This document shows, piece after piece, positions 40,431-48,766 of a stretch of DNA of 64,000 nucleotides. The stretch comes from Faecalibacterium sp. HTF-F (lineage in GTDB: Bacteria > Bacillota > Clostridia > Oscillospirales > Ruminococcaceae), in contig NZ_CP094473.1 in the NCBI RefSeq assembly GCF_023347535.1, forward strand, positions 248,001 through 312,000, written 5' to 3'. Position numbers and translations under genes: made by a program. Under the pieces are notes generated by a model. That model saw only the letters and a list, made by a program, of their open reading frames with translations. It did no database searches and was not told the DNA's origin. Each line of letters starts with the position of its first letter. Position 1 is the stretch's first letter.

Positions 40431-42005
40431 ATGAAACGAAGAGATTTCTGTAAAACGGCTGCCGCGCTGCTGGCGGCGGGAACACTGGCTCCCCACGCAG
40501 CGGCAGAGGCTCTGCTGCCGGAAGAAACACAGGCCGTGGTGGGCAGCATCGTGCCGGAAGACCGGTATCCCATGACCTTCCGCAGCGACCACAGTGAGAC
40601 CGACCTGACCCATGACTTTTACTATACCGACGCCTTTTTTGAGAACACGGCGCTGAAGTATGACCATCGGCTGGCGCTGGCCACGCTGGGCCTTGTGGCG
40701 GCATGCGGCAATACCTACCGCAGCGATGACCTCTATTGGCTGGAGGGGGAAGCGGGCCGCGAAGACCACATTGCAGCGGCCTACCGGGAGCTGGGCTTTG
40801 CCAATCCGGTCTGCGTGGGCTATCAGAGCAGCCTGAATACACCGGCAGACCGGGCGGGCTGCGCCTTTGCCCAGAAAACGCTGGTGCAGCAGGGACGGCG
40901 CACCACCATCATTGCGGCGATGCTGCGCGGCGTGGGTTATGGCGCAGAGTGGGTCAGCAACCTGCATCTGGGGGAGAACAGCTGGCATTATGGCTTTGTC
41001 ACGACGGCAGAGCAGTTCTTTGCAGACCTGCAGGACTATCTGGCCTGCGCAAAGGCCGCAGCCGGAGAGCTGGGCACCATCAAATTGTGGCTGGGCGGTT
41101 ACAGCCGCGGCGCGGCAGTGGCAAATCTGGCCGCCGCCCGGGTGCGCAGGGAGCTGCCGCAGATCGCGCAGGAGGACACCTATGTGTACACTTTTGCAGC
41201 CCCGGCGGCACTGACAGCGGCAGACCTGCCGGAGCTGCAGGCAGACTACGACAACAACCACACTGCCAGCGGCCAGCTGAAAGCGGACTGGGACGAGAGC
41301 AACATCTTCAATCTCATTTCCAGCGGCGACGTAGTGGCCCGGGTCATGCCGGAAGAGTGGGGTTATCACCGCAACGGCAACGATCGTTTCCTGCCCGCCA
41401 CGACCTATCGGAACGAGCTGGACGATCTGAACATCATCGAGAGCCGCATGGGCGGCGTGCCGCTCCGGTTCGACCAGCTGGCGACCCGGGAAGATGTGGA
41501 TTCGGTGATCGCGGCGGCCCTGCGTTTCTGTAAGAGCCGCGAGAACTATCACCAGAAATACGAAGCGGCATTCATGGATATGATCCAGTGCGCCTTTACC
41601 CGTTCGGAGGAAGAGGTGGCCGACGGCGTGATCCTGGACGACGAGGCCGTGATGGCCCGTCTGCGCAGCATGCCGAACATCCGGCAGATGGACTGGAGCA
41701 GAGTGCTGCGCTGCGTAATGACGGCCTCTTCCATGAGCCGCCCCATTCTGGAGCGGGTGGGGGCCATCATCCCGCTGCAGGCACGGCAGATCGTGATCCC
41801 GGTGCTGGCCGTGGGTCTGTGCTATGAGGTGGAGACCGATGTGCTGAAGCTGCTGGTGTACTACATCGTCAGTCTGATGAGTGTGAACAGTCCGGCAGAC
41901 AGCGTTCTGCGTGCGGCATTCTGCCACTACCCGGAAAACTACATCACCCTGATGGAATACTACGACCCCGCCGAGCACGGCATGGCAGGATATACCAGAA
42001 GATAA
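40431..42005 (+). CDS. Exported lipase-like alpha/beta hydrolase with Tat-type signal
   Basis: It has 524 residues. The N-terminus MKRRDFCKTAAALLAAGTLA has a twin-arginine motif (RRDFCK) and a hydrophobic stretch ending at AHA-like AAAEA, so export by Tat is predicted. The mature part has an alpha/beta hydrolase nucleophile elbow LGGYSRGAAVANL (about 222-234; Ser in GYSRG, like class 3 lipases), with NLISSGDVVARVMP as a likely Asp loop and a C-terminal helical region. The substrate is unknown. It begins 9 bases after aguB and probably shares its transcript, an unexpected partner for polyamine synthesis. Tat genes are not in the window, so export is inference. Confidence 0.75.
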   Translation: MKRRDFCKTAAALLAAGTLAPHAAAEALLPEETQAVVGSIVPEDRYPMTFRSDHSETDLTHDFYYTDAFFENTALKYDHRLALATLGLVAACGNTYRSDDLYWLEGEAGREDHIAAAYRELGFANPVCVGYQSSLNTPADRAGCAFAQKTLVQQGRRTTIIAAMLRGVGYGAEWVSNLHLGENSWHYGFVTTAEQFFADLQDYLACAKAAAGELGTIKLWLGGYSRGAAVANLAAARVRRELPQIAQEDTYVYTFAAPAALTAADLPELQADYDNNHTASGQLKADWDESNIFNLISSGDVVARVMPEEWGYHRNGNDRFLPATTYRNELDDLNIIESRMGGVPLRFDQLATREDVDSVIAAALRFCKSRENYHQKYEAAFMDMIQCAFTRSEEEVADGVILDDEAVMARLRSMPNIRQMDWSRVLRCVMTASSMSRPILERVGAIIPLQARQIVIPVLAVGLCYEVETDVLKLLVYYIVSLMSVNSPADSVLRAAFCHYPENYITLMEYYDPAEHGMAGYTRR

Positions 42006-42042
42006 AAAGCCCCGCACACCGCCGTGCATCCCATCCAAACAG

Positions 42043-42096
42043 AAACCCGGAACCCTTTTTGAGCCACTGGCCCTGAAAAGGTTCCGGGTTTTGTAC
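42043..42096 (+). terminator. Terminator of the agu operon
   Basis: AAACCCGGAACCCTTTTT and AAAAGGTTCCGGGTTT form a long stem with a T-rich tail after the lipase-like gene. Confidence 0.8.
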
Positions 42097-42155
42097 ATGA
42101 TTTTTTCAGAGAGCTATTTTGCAACAGCCTCTTTCATCGCTGCGCAAACGCGAAG

Positions 42156-42347
42156 TTATTGATCTTCTGAATCCAATCCAAGTTCTTTCAGCTCTTTTTC
42201 GTTTTGGATATCTTCATCGGTTTTCTTTCCGGTGATAGCACTATATGCTTCTTTGATGCCATTTTTAACTGCCCATTTGATAACGAAATACAGCGCAATC
42301 AAAATAATAATTGCGGTTCCTCCGCTTATGCCTAATTCATTCCACAT
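42156..42347 (-). CDS. Small membrane protein, AT-richer than its neighbours
   Basis: It has 63 residues. MWNELGISGGTAIIILIALYF enters one membrane helix (about 10-28), followed by a basic KWAVKNGIKEAYSAITGKKT and an acidic end. It looks like the small DUF6019-type proteins of Clostridia, but I am unsure of that name. The codon usage is clearly more AT-rich than surrounding genes, which suggests recent arrival. The ribosome binding site GGAGG precedes the ATG at 42347. No partner gene is adjacent. It lies beside the tRNA-Val fragments. Confidence 0.75.
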   Translation of the reverse strand: MWNELGISGGTAIIILIALYFVIKWAVKNGIKEAYSAITGKKTDEDIQNEKELKELGLDSEDQ

Positions 42348-42462
42348 GATTCAATCCTCCAAATGCAGATTTGTTGAACTGAGCCGAGTATACCATACTC
42401 TATTAAGAATGGCAAAAAGCAGGATACTGCACTCATGGTGATACCCTGCCTTTGCTTGTTCC

Positions 42463-42487
42463 GGTTCTCGTCCTGTACCGTCCACCA
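42463..42487 (+). repeat. Degenerate copy of the tRNA-Val 3' end, including CCA
   Basis: GGTTCTCGTCC followed by TGTACCGTCCACCA matches the T arm, acceptor and CCA of tRNA-Val at 23 of 25 positions, in inverse orientation to that gene. Confidence 0.7.
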
Positions 42488-42700
42488 CGAAAAAAGTCTC
42501 CAGACCGAATGGTCTGGCGGCATCTTTCTTGGTAGACATTCCTATGCGTTGGGAACCTTGACGGAATCTGACGGCTGGCGCCTGTACGGGTTGCGTTTGC
42601 TGATTTTTCCGCAGCCCCTTGGCAGGGCTTTGAAAAATCAGAACGCGGCCCCAGCCTCGGCTCCCTGTTTCCGCCGCAGGCGGTGGTCGCCTCCGCTGCT

Positions 42701-42720
42701 GTTCGAGTCCTGTACCGTCC
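42701..42720 (+). repeat. Exact 20-base copy of part of the tRNA-Val 3' end
   Basis: GTTCGAGTCCTGTACCGTCC equals the T-loop to acceptor portion of tRNA-Val, in inverse orientation and without CCA. Confidence 0.7.
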
Positions 42721-42751
42721 TGCTCTGACGTGGGTTAGTGGATGACGCAAC

Positions 42752-42780
42752 AAAAAAGCCCCTGACCAAAGTCAGAGGCT
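42752..42780 (-). terminator. Terminator of tRNA-Val
   Basis: Read leftward, AGCCTCTGAC TTTG GTCAGGGGCT is followed by TTTTTT, just after the tRNA. Confidence 0.85.
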
Positions 42781-42787
42781 CTTGTTT

Positions 42788-42863
42788 TGGTGGACGGTAC
42801 AGGACTCGAACCTGTGACCTCCTGCACGTCAAGCAGATGCTCTACCAGCTGAGCTAACCGTCC
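42788..42863 (-). tRNA. tRNA-Val (anticodon GAC)
   Basis: A 76-base class I tRNA on the minus strand. The acceptor GGACGGT / ACCGTCC, discriminator A and encoded CCA are complete. The anticodon loop TTGACGT in stem CTGC/GCAG gives GAC. The D arm has AGCTCAGCTGGTAGAGC and the T loop GGTTCGAGTCC. Confidence 0.97.
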
Positions 42864-43027
42864 ATATTCCGTTTTTGCTGAAATCAGCTTGTTTATGTTA
42901 TCATACCTTTTGAAAAAAAGCAAGCCTTTTTTGCAAAAAATATAAAACTTTTTTGAAATTACGGTCTCAAAAAGGCCTTTTCTGCGCGGGAACGCAGATT
43001 TCGGCGCAAAGGATCGGCGGCTTTCTG

Positions 43028-43070
43028 TTGCTCACACTGTTTTGTTGTGATATAATAATAAAGTTATAAT
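43028..43070 (+). promoter_or_regulatory. Two overlapping promoters of ruvC
   Basis: TTGCTC (43028-43033) with TATAAT (43051-43056), and TTGTTG (43042-43047) with TATAAT (43065-43070), each with 17-base spacers. They precede ruvC by 42 and 28 bases. No LexA-like box was seen. Confidence 0.6.
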
Positions 43071-43097
43071 AGGAATAGTATCGGAAGGTATCGCAGC

Positions 43098-43610
43098 ATG
43101 AGAGTTTTGGGCATCGACCCCGGCTACGCCATCGTGGGCTGGGGCGTGGTGGATTACGGGGGCAACCGGTTTGCGCCGGTGGATTTCGGTGCGGTGTGCA
43201 CCGATGCAGGCGTGCCGTTCGAGCAGCGTCTGGATGAGGTGTACACCGGTATCAAAGAGGTGATCGATCGCACCCGGCCTGAAGTGCTGGCCATCGAAAA
43301 GCTGTTCTACCAGCACAACCAGACCACCGTGATCGGCGTGGCCGAGGCGCGCGGGGTCATTCTGCTGGCGGCGGCGCAGGCGGGCCTGCCCATCTACGAG
43401 TACACCCCCATGCAGGTCAAGCAGGCGGTCACCGGCTACGGCAAGGCCGTGAAAAAGCAGGTGCAGGAAATGACCCGCGTGCTGCTGCATCTGCCCGCTG
43501 TGCCAAAGCCGGACGATACCGCCGATGCGCTGGCAATGGCCATCACCTTCTGCCACACCAACGGCAACCAGCTCAACCGCTTTGTCCGCCGTGTGGCCGG
43601 GCCGATCTGA
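43098..43610 (+). CDS. ruvC: Crossover junction endodeoxyribonuclease RuvC
   Basis: It resolves Holliday junctions with RuvA and RuvB. It has 170 residues. The four acidic active-site residues are seen: Asp7 in GIDPGYA, Glu67 in AIEKLFY, and Asp140 and Asp143 in PDDTADALAMAI. It starts after GGAAGG with two upstream promoters. Its stop codon abuts repeat copy 5, which separates it from ruvA. Confidence 0.97.
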   Translation: MRVLGIDPGYAIVGWGVVDYGGNRFAPVDFGAVCTDAGVPFEQRLDEVYTGIKEVIDRTRPEVLAIEKLFYQHNQTTVIGVAEARGVILLAAAQAGLPIYEYTPMQVKQAVTGYGKAVKKQVQEMTRVLLHLPAVPKPDDTADALAMAITFCHTNGNQLNRFVRRVAGPI

Positions 43611-43714
43611 CCCTCTCACCGGTTCCGTCCGCCTGCGGCGGCGCGGTGCCGGAGCTCTCCCGAAGGGAGAGCTGAACAGAGGAAAATTGGCCGACACAGA
43701 AACTGAGAGGGTTT
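43610..43714. repeat. CCCTCTCA-type palindromic repeat, copy 5, supplying the ruvA Shine-Dalgarno
   Basis: It opens ACCCTCTCA at the ruvC stop codon and closes CTGAGAGGGTTT six bases before the ruvA ATG. The GAGAGGG of its right end is the only ribosome binding site for ruvA. The interior has AGCTCTCCCGAAGGGAGAGCT. Confidence 0.85.
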
Positions 43715-43717
43715 CAA

Positions 43718-44332
43718 ATGATCTACTGTCTGACAGGAAAAATCGTCAAAAAAAGCATGAATGCCGTGGTGCTCAGCTGCGGCGGTGTGGGCTACTACGC
43801 CCAGTGCCCGGCCAGCGTGGCGGGCGCACTGCCCGGCGTTGGCAGGGAAGCCACCATCTACACCGTGATGAGCGTCACCGAGAACGATGTGAGCCTCTAC
43901 GGCTTTGCCACCGAGGAGCAGCAGGCCTGCTTTGAGATGCTGACCGCCGTGTCCGGCGTGGGCCCCAAGGTGGGCCTTGCCATCCTGAGCGTGATGGAGC
44001 CGGAGCGGGTGGCACTGGCGATCTCGGCGGGGGACCACAAGGCGTTCAAGGCGGCTTCCGGCGTGGGCCCCAAGCTTGCCCAGCGCATCGTGCTGGAGCT
44101 GAAGGACAAGGTCGCCAAGGGCTTTGTGGATGGCATCTCGCTGGAGGATGTGGCGGGGGCTTCTGCGCAGACGCCCGCTGCCCAGAGCAGCAGTCAGGCC
44201 ATTGCGGCGCTGGTATCACTGGGCTACAGCCAGAGCGAGGCCGCACTGGCTGTAGCCAAGATCGATGCAACATTGCCCGTGGAAGAGATCATCAAGCTGG
44301 CCCTGCGCGGCATGGCAGCAGGCAGGAGGTAA
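43718..44332 (+). CDS. ruvA: Holliday junction branch migration complex subunit RuvA
   Basis: RuvA binds the four-way junction and loads RuvB. It has 204 residues with the three expected domains: the OB-fold (about 1-63; MIYCLTGKIVKK, GVGYYAQC), the tandem HhH domain (about 66-140; LTAVSGVGPKVGLAIL and AASGVGPKLAQRIVLELK) and the C-terminal RuvB-binding domain III (about 155-204; ALVSLGYSQSEAALAV). It is 3 bases before ruvB. Its ribosome binding site comes from the repeat. Confidence 0.97.
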   Translation: MIYCLTGKIVKKSMNAVVLSCGGVGYYAQCPASVAGALPGVGREATIYTVMSVTENDVSLYGFATEEQQACFEMLTAVSGVGPKVGLAILSVMEPERVALAISAGDHKAFKAASGVGPKLAQRIVLELKDKVAKGFVDGISLEDVAGASAQTPAAQSSSQAIAALVSLGYSQSEAALAVAKIDATLPVEEIIKLALRGMAAGRR

Positions 44333-44335
44333 ACG

Positions 44336-45391
44336 ATGCAGGACGAAACCGCGCTGTATGGCGCAAAAATGATGCAGCCCGGCATGACTGCGGCGGACAG
44401 CGAGGAAAACAACCTCCGCCCGCAGCATCTGGAAGACTACATCGGGCAGGAAAAGGTCAAGCAGAACCTGAAGATCTATCTGGAAGCCGCTAAGCGGCGG
44501 GGGGAGCCCATGGACCACATCCTGCTCTACGGCCCGCCGGGTCTGGGCAAGACCACACTGGCGGGCATCATCGCCAACGAGATGGGGGTGCAGATCCGCA
44601 TCACCAGCGGCCCGGCCATTGAAAAGCCCGGCGACCTTGCCGCCCTGCTGACCAACCTGCAGGAGGGCGATGTGCTGTTTATCGATGAGATCCACCGCCT
44701 GTCCCGGCAGGTGGAAGAGGTGCTGTATCCGGCGCTGGAAGACTATGCGCTGGATATCATGATCGGCAAGGGCCCCAGCGCCCAGAGCATCCGCATCAAT
44801 CTGCCCCGGTTCACGCTGGTGGGGGCCACCACCCGTGCGGGCCAGATCACCGGCCCGCTGCGGGACCGTTTCGGCGTGCTGCTCAAGCTGGAGCTGTACG
44901 GCCCGGACGAGCTGAGCCGCATCATCCAGCGCTCGGCAGGCATTCTGGATCAGCCCATCACCCCGGAGGGCGCATACGAGCTGGCCAAATGCAGCCGGGG
45001 CACCCCCCGCGTGGCCAACCGCTTTTTGAAGCGCATCCGCGACTTTGCCACCGTGCTGGGCGATGGCATCATCGATCAGGACGTGGCCCTGATGGGTCTC
45101 AAGCGGATGGACGTGGACGCGCTGGGTCTGGATGAGCTGGACCGCAGCCTGCTGCGTGCCATCATTGAAATGTACAACGGCGGCCCGGTGGGTCTGGAAA
45201 CGCTGGCGGCGGCTCTGGGTGAGGAAGCCGTCACGCTGGAAGACCTGTGTGAGCCGTATCTGATGCAGATGGGCTTTCTGACCCGGACGCCGCGGGGCCG
45301 CTGTGCCACCCGGCTGGCCTACGAGCATCTGGGCCTGAAAGCGCCGGAGACCGGCGCGCCTGAAGAGAATGGGCAGCAGAGTTTGTTCTGA
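44336..45391 (+). CDS. ruvB: Holliday junction branch migration DNA helicase RuvB
   Basis: The hexameric AAA+ motor of the RuvABC complex. It has 351 residues. Seen: [18 protein letters not shown], Walker [16 protein letters not shown] (about 61-75), Walker [11 protein letters not shown], the sensor region [20 protein letters not shown] with the arginine finger, and the winged-helix domain (about 265-340; [10 protein letters not shown]). Three bases follow ruvA, with a CAGGAGG ribosome binding site. The stop is immediately followed by repeat copy 6. Confidence 0.97.
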   Translation: MQDETALYGAKMMQPGMTAADSEENNLRPQHLEDYIGQEKVKQNLKIYLEAAKRRGEPMDHILLYGPPGLGKTTLAGIIANEMGVQIRITSGPAIEKPGDLAALLTNLQEGDVLFIDEIHRLSRQVEEVLYPALEDYALDIMIGKGPSAQSIRINLPRFTLVGATTRAGQITGPLRDRFGVLLKLELYGPDELSRIIQRSAGILDQPITPEGAYELAKCSRGTPRVANRFLKRIRDFATVLGDGIIDQDVALMGLKRMDVDALGLDELDRSLLRAIIEMYNGGPVGLETLAAALGEEAVTLEDLCEPYLMQMGFLTRTPRGRCATRLAYEHLGLKAPETGAPEENGQQSLF

Positions 45392-45519
45392 CCCTCTCAG
45401 GCCGCTTCGCGTCCAGCTCTCCCGAAGGGAGAGCTTCATGAGCGAAAAAACAAAAGATGCCAAAAAGCTCCCCCTTTTGGGGGAGCTGGCAATGCCGCAA
45501 GGCATTGACTGAGAGGGTT
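45391..45519. repeat. CCCTCTCAG-type palindromic repeat, copy 6
   Basis: It opens ACCCTCTCAGGCCG at the ruvB stop and closes GACTGAGAGGGTT. The interior has AGCTCTCCCGAAGGGAGAGCT and AGCTCCCCCTTTTGGGGGAGCT hairpins. It separates ruvB from glmM by 157 bases. Confidence 0.85.
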
Positions 45520-45548
45520 CTTCTTTCTATAGAAAGTGGGGTTTTATT

Positions 45549-46904
45549 ATGGGAAAATACTTTGGAACCGATGGCGTGCGCGGTGTAGCGGGCGCAGACC
45601 TGACCTGTGAACTGGCTATGAAGATCGGCCGCGGCGCTGCTGCGGTGCTCACCGGCAGCACCGGCCACCGTCCGCGCATCCTCATCGGCAGGGACACCCG
45701 CCAGTCCGGCGATATGCTGGAAGCAGCCCTGACAGCCGGTCTGTGCAGTGTGGGTGCGGATGTGGAGAGCCTTGGCGTTCTGCCCACGCCCGCTGTGGCC
45801 TATCTGGTGGGCAGATACAATGCAGATGCCGGTATCGTGATCTCGGCGTCCCACAACCCGATGGAGTTCAACGGCATCAAGATCTTTGCCGGTACCGGCT
45901 ACAAGCTGCCGGACGAGGTGGAGAACGAGATCGAGGTCTACATCGACAACGACTGCGCGGGCATCGAACTGAAGACCGGTGCCGAGGTGGGCCGTGTTTA
46001 CCGCCGCGACGACGGCCTGCAGGACTATGTGGATCACCTGTATGAGTCCATCCACGGCGACCTGACCGGCCTGAACGTCTGCATCGACTGTGCAAACGGT
46101 GCTTCTGCCGCTGTGGCGCAGAAGCTGTTCCCCCGTCTGGGCGCAAAGTGCACCTTTATCGGTATTGCACCGGACGGTGAGAACATCAACAAGGGTGTGG
46201 GCAGCACCCATCTGGAAAATCTGGAAAAGGCCGTGGTGGAAGGCGGCTTTGACTGCGGCATTGCATTTGACGGCGACGCCGACCGCTGCCTTGGCTGCGA
46301 CGAAAAGGGTCAGGAGATGGACGGCGACAAGATCATTGCCCTGCTGGCGATGACCATGAAGGAAAAAGGCCGTCTGGACGGTGACACCGCTGTGGTCACG
46401 GTCATGTCCAATCTGGGCTTCATCAAGTACATGGAGGCACAGGGCATCAACACCGAAAAGACCGCCGTGGGCGACCGCTATGTGCTGGAAAACATGCGCG
46501 AGAACGGGTTTGCCATCGGCGGCGAGCAGAGCGGCCATGTGATCCTGCTGCACCATGCCACCACCGGTGACGGTGAGCTGACCGCCGGCAAGCTGCTCAA
46601 GCTGCTGGCGGAGAGCGGCAAAAAGATGAGCGAACTGAACGGGATCTATGCCCAGTACCCGCAGGTGCTGGTGAATGTGACCGCCAACGCCGCCCAGAAA
46701 AAAGCCTATAAAGAGGACGAAGTGCTGGCCGGTTTCATTGAGAACGAGCAGCAGAAGCTCATGGGCATGGGCCGCGTGCTGGTGCGGGTGTCCGGCACCG
46801 AGCCGAAGATCCGCGTGATGGTGGAGGGCCAGGATCTGGACGCCATCCACCGCTGCGCCGACCGCATCGTGGATAAGATCAACAAACGCATTCTGGGACA
46901 GTAA
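45549..46904 (+). CDS. glmM: Phosphoglucosamine mutase
   Basis: It interconverts glucosamine 6-phosphate and glucosamine 1-phosphate for UDP-GlcNAc and peptidoglycan synthesis. It has 451 residues. Seen: KYFGTDGVRGVAG at the start, the phospho-Ser motif VISASHNPMEFNGIK (about 97-111; Ser in SASHNP), the metal loop AFDGDADRCLG, the sugar loop GGEQSGH and the phosphate loop RVSGTEPKIRVM. It lies 16 bases before the RlmI-like methylase. The ruv-glmM linkage is not obligatory in Firmicutes and may reflect rearrangement. Confidence 0.96.
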   Translation: MGKYFGTDGVRGVAGADLTCELAMKIGRGAAAVLTGSTGHRPRILIGRDTRQSGDMLEAALTAGLCSVGADVESLGVLPTPAVAYLVGRYNADAGIVISASHNPMEFNGIKIFAGTGYKLPDEVENEIEVYIDNDCAGIELKTGAEVGRVYRRDDGLQDYVDHLYESIHGDLTGLNVCIDCANGASAAVAQKLFPRLGAKCTFIGIAPDGENINKGVGSTHLENLEKAVVEGGFDCGIAFDGDADRCLGCDEKGQEMDGDKIIALLAMTMKEKGRLDGDTAVVTVMSNLGFIKYMEAQGINTEKTAVGDRYVLENMRENGFAIGGEQSGHVILLHHATTGDGELTAGKLLKLLAESGKKMSELNGIYAQYPQVLVNVTANAAQKKAYKEDEVLAGFIENEQQKLMGMGRVLVRVSGTEPKIRVMVEGQDLDAIHRCADRIVDKINKRILGQ

Positions 46905-46920
46905 AAGAAGGGAGGACGCC

Positions 46921-47796
46921 ATGCGCCCTGCAGATACCTGGAAAGATTACGAACTGCTGGATGCCACCGACGGCAACCGTCTGGAGCGCTGGGGTGAGAC
47001 CATCCTCATCCGCCCGGACCCGCAGGTGGTGTGGAAAACGCCCAAGCAGAGCCCCCTGTGGGCAAAGGCGGATGCGGTGTACCACCGCTCCAATCAGGGC
47101 GGCGGCGAGTGGGAGTACAAGCGCCGTCTGCCCGAAAAGTGGAAGATCAGCTGCGGCGAGGGCGAGGATAAGCTCACCCTCATCGTCAGCCCCACCGGCT
47201 TCAAGCACACCGGCGTGTTCCCGGAGCAGGCCGTCAACTGGGCATGGTACGCCAAAAAGATCCGTGCCGCAGGCCGCCCGGTAAAGGTGCTGAACCTGTT
47301 CGGCTACACCGGCGGTGCCACGCTGGCCTGTGCGGCGGCAGGTGCCACCGTCTGCCATGTGGATGCCTCCAAGGGCATTGTGGCGTGGGGCAAGGACAAT
47401 GCCGCGGCAAGCGGCCTTGCCGACCGGCCCATCCGCTGGCTGGTGGACGACTGTGCCAAGTTCGTTGCCCGCGAAAAGCGCCGCGGCAACACCTACGACG
47501 GCATCATCATGGACCCGCCCAGTTACGGGCGCGGCCCTGGCGGTGAGATCTGGAAGCTGGAGGACTGCATCTACGATCTCATTAGCCAGTGCGAAGAGGT
47601 GCTGAGCGATACGCCGTTGTTTTTTGCAGTGAACAGCTACACCACCGGCCTGTCCCCGGCGGTCATGGAATATATGCTCAAGACCACGCTGGTGCCCCGC
47701 TTTGGCGGGCAGACCTCCTGCGATGAGATCGGCCTGCCGGTCTCTGCCACCGGCGGCGTGGTGCCCTGCGGCGCAACCGCCATCTGGGAAGAATAA
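46921..47796 (+). CDS. Class I SAM-dependent methyltransferase, RlmI/RlmK-like
   Basis: It has 291 residues, probably an RNA methyltransferase. The SAM motif is VLNLFGYTGGATLACAAAGA (about 124-143), followed by HVDASKGIVAWGKDNAAASG and the target motif IMDPPSYGRGPGGEIW (about 195-210). FLGxxxG- and DPPxF-type signatures place it near the RlmI/SAM-methyltransferase family, but it lacks an N-terminal PUA domain, so its rRNA target may differ. It follows glmM by 16 bases with GGGAGG. Repeat copy 7 follows. Confidence 0.88.
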   Translation: MRPADTWKDYELLDATDGNRLERWGETILIRPDPQVVWKTPKQSPLWAKADAVYHRSNQGGGEWEYKRRLPEKWKISCGEGEDKLTLIVSPTGFKHTGVFPEQAVNWAWYAKKIRAAGRPVKVLNLFGYTGGATLACAAAGATVCHVDASKGIVAWGKDNAAASGLADRPIRWLVDDCAKFVAREKRRGNTYDGIIMDPPSYGRGPGGEIWKLEDCIYDLISQCEEVLSDTPLFFAVNSYTTGLSPAVMEYMLKTTLVPRFGGQTSCDEIGLPVSATGGVVPCGATAIWEE

Positions 47797-47802
47797 GGAA
47801 AG

Positions 47803-47847
47803 AACCCTCTCAGTCGCCTTGCGGCGTCAGCCGTGACTGAGAGGGTT
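47803..47847. repeat. CCCTCTCAGTC-type palindromic repeat, copy 7 (shortest form)
   Basis: AACCCTCTCAGTC and GACTGAGAGGGTT flank only GCCTTGCGGCGTCAGCC-like sequence, about 45 bases in all. It shows the minimal unit of the family. Confidence 0.85.
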
Positions 47848-47911
47848 ATACGATTCAAGAATGGGGTACAGCCCCTTTCAGAGGGGCGCACCACCAGAAA
47901 GAGAAACACAA

Positions 47912-48751
47912 ATGGAAGAGACGATTTTAACAGCACAAAATCTGAAATTCCGCTACGACAGCGACCAGCCGGTTTACGCACTGGACGGTGTCTCAACGGA
48001 AGTAAAGCGCGGCGAATTTGTGGCCGTGCTGGGTGCCAACGGCTGCGGCAAGTCCACTCTGGCAAAGCACTTCAACGCCATCCTGCTGCCGGAGAGCGGC
48101 AAGGTCTACGTGGAAGGCATGGACACCGCAGACGATGACAAGATCTATGATATCCGCCAGACCGTGGGTATGGTGTTCCAGAACCCGGACAACCAGATCG
48201 TTGCCACCGTGGTGGAGGAAGACGTTGCCTTTGCACTGGAAAATCTTGGCGTGCCGCCGGAGGAGATGCGCCGCCGCGTGGACGACTCCATGAAGATGGC
48301 CGGCATCTATGAATACCGCGAGCGTGCGCCCCACAACCTTTCCGGCGGCCAGAAGCAGCGCGTCGCCATTGCGGGCGTGGTTGCCATGCGGCCGGACTGC
48401 CTGATATTAGACGAAGCCACCGCCATGCTGGACCCCCGGGGCCGTGAGCAGGTGATGCAGACCATCCACTACCTGAACAGGAATATGGGCATCACCGTGG
48501 TGTCCATCACCCACTACATGGAGGAAGCTGCGCAGGCAGACCGTGTGCTGGTGATGAGCAAGGGCCATGTGGTGATGGAGGGCACCCCCAAAGAGGTGTT
48601 CAGCCAGACCGAGAAGGTGCGCTCCCTGCATCTGGACGTGCCGCAGGCCGCAGAGCTGCGGGACGAGCTGGTGAAGGCCGGCATCCCGATGCCGGAGGGC
48701 ATCATCAACACCGGCGAATGCGCACAGGCTCTGTACGAGCTTTTGCAGTAA
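47912..48751 (+). CDS. ecfA1: ECF transporter ATPase EcfA1
   Basis: One of two ATPases of the shared energy-coupling module that drives vitamin S-components. It has 279 residues. Seen: Walker A GANGCGKSTLAKH (about 40-52), Q-loop VFQNPDNQ, signature LSGGQKQRVAIAG, Walker B CLILDEATAMLDP and the H-loop ITHYMEE. The TIGR04520 pattern GMVFQNPDNQIVATVVEEDVAF marks EcfA1. The ATG at 47912 is chosen by homology; its ribosome binding site (AGAAAGAG) is weak, and an ATG at 47861 has none. ecfA2 follows after 15 bases. Confidence 0.94.
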   Translation: MEETILTAQNLKFRYDSDQPVYALDGVSTEVKRGEFVAVLGANGCGKSTLAKHFNAILLPESGKVYVEGMDTADDDKIYDIRQTVGMVFQNPDNQIVATVVEEDVAFALENLGVPPEEMRRRVDDSMKMAGIYEYRERAPHNLSGGQKQRVAIAGVVAMRPDCLILDEATAMLDPRGREQVMQTIHYLNRNMGITVVSITHYMEEAAQADRVLVMSKGHVVMEGTPKEVFSQTEKVRSLHLDVPQAAELRDELVKAGIPMPEGIINTGECAQALYELLQ

Positions 48752-48766
48752 GGGAGGCAGACGCAA

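Larger units (their letters stand above)
42348..42751. other. Non-coding patch with tRNA-derived fragments
   Basis: This gap of about 400 bases has no gene with a ribosome binding site. It contains two fragments of the tRNA-Val 3' end on the plus strand (42463-42487 and 42701-42720), opposite in direction to the real tRNA-Val at 42788-42863. Short open frames across it are artefacts of these GC-rich fragments. It looks like a decayed insertion or rearrangement scar. Confidence 0.55.

Noticed and set aside
38373..42098. A 1241-codon minus-strand open frame over aguA, aguB and the lipase-like gene
   Set aside because: It is the complement of three confident plus-strand genes; its His/Gln/Leu-rich composition is typical of antisense translation in GC-rich DNA.
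42433..42753. A 106-codon minus-strand frame with RYRTRTGTS-like sequence near tRNA-Val
   Set aside because: It is translated from inverted tRNA 3'-end fragments and GC-rich non-coding DNA. This is a known kind of spurious annotation.
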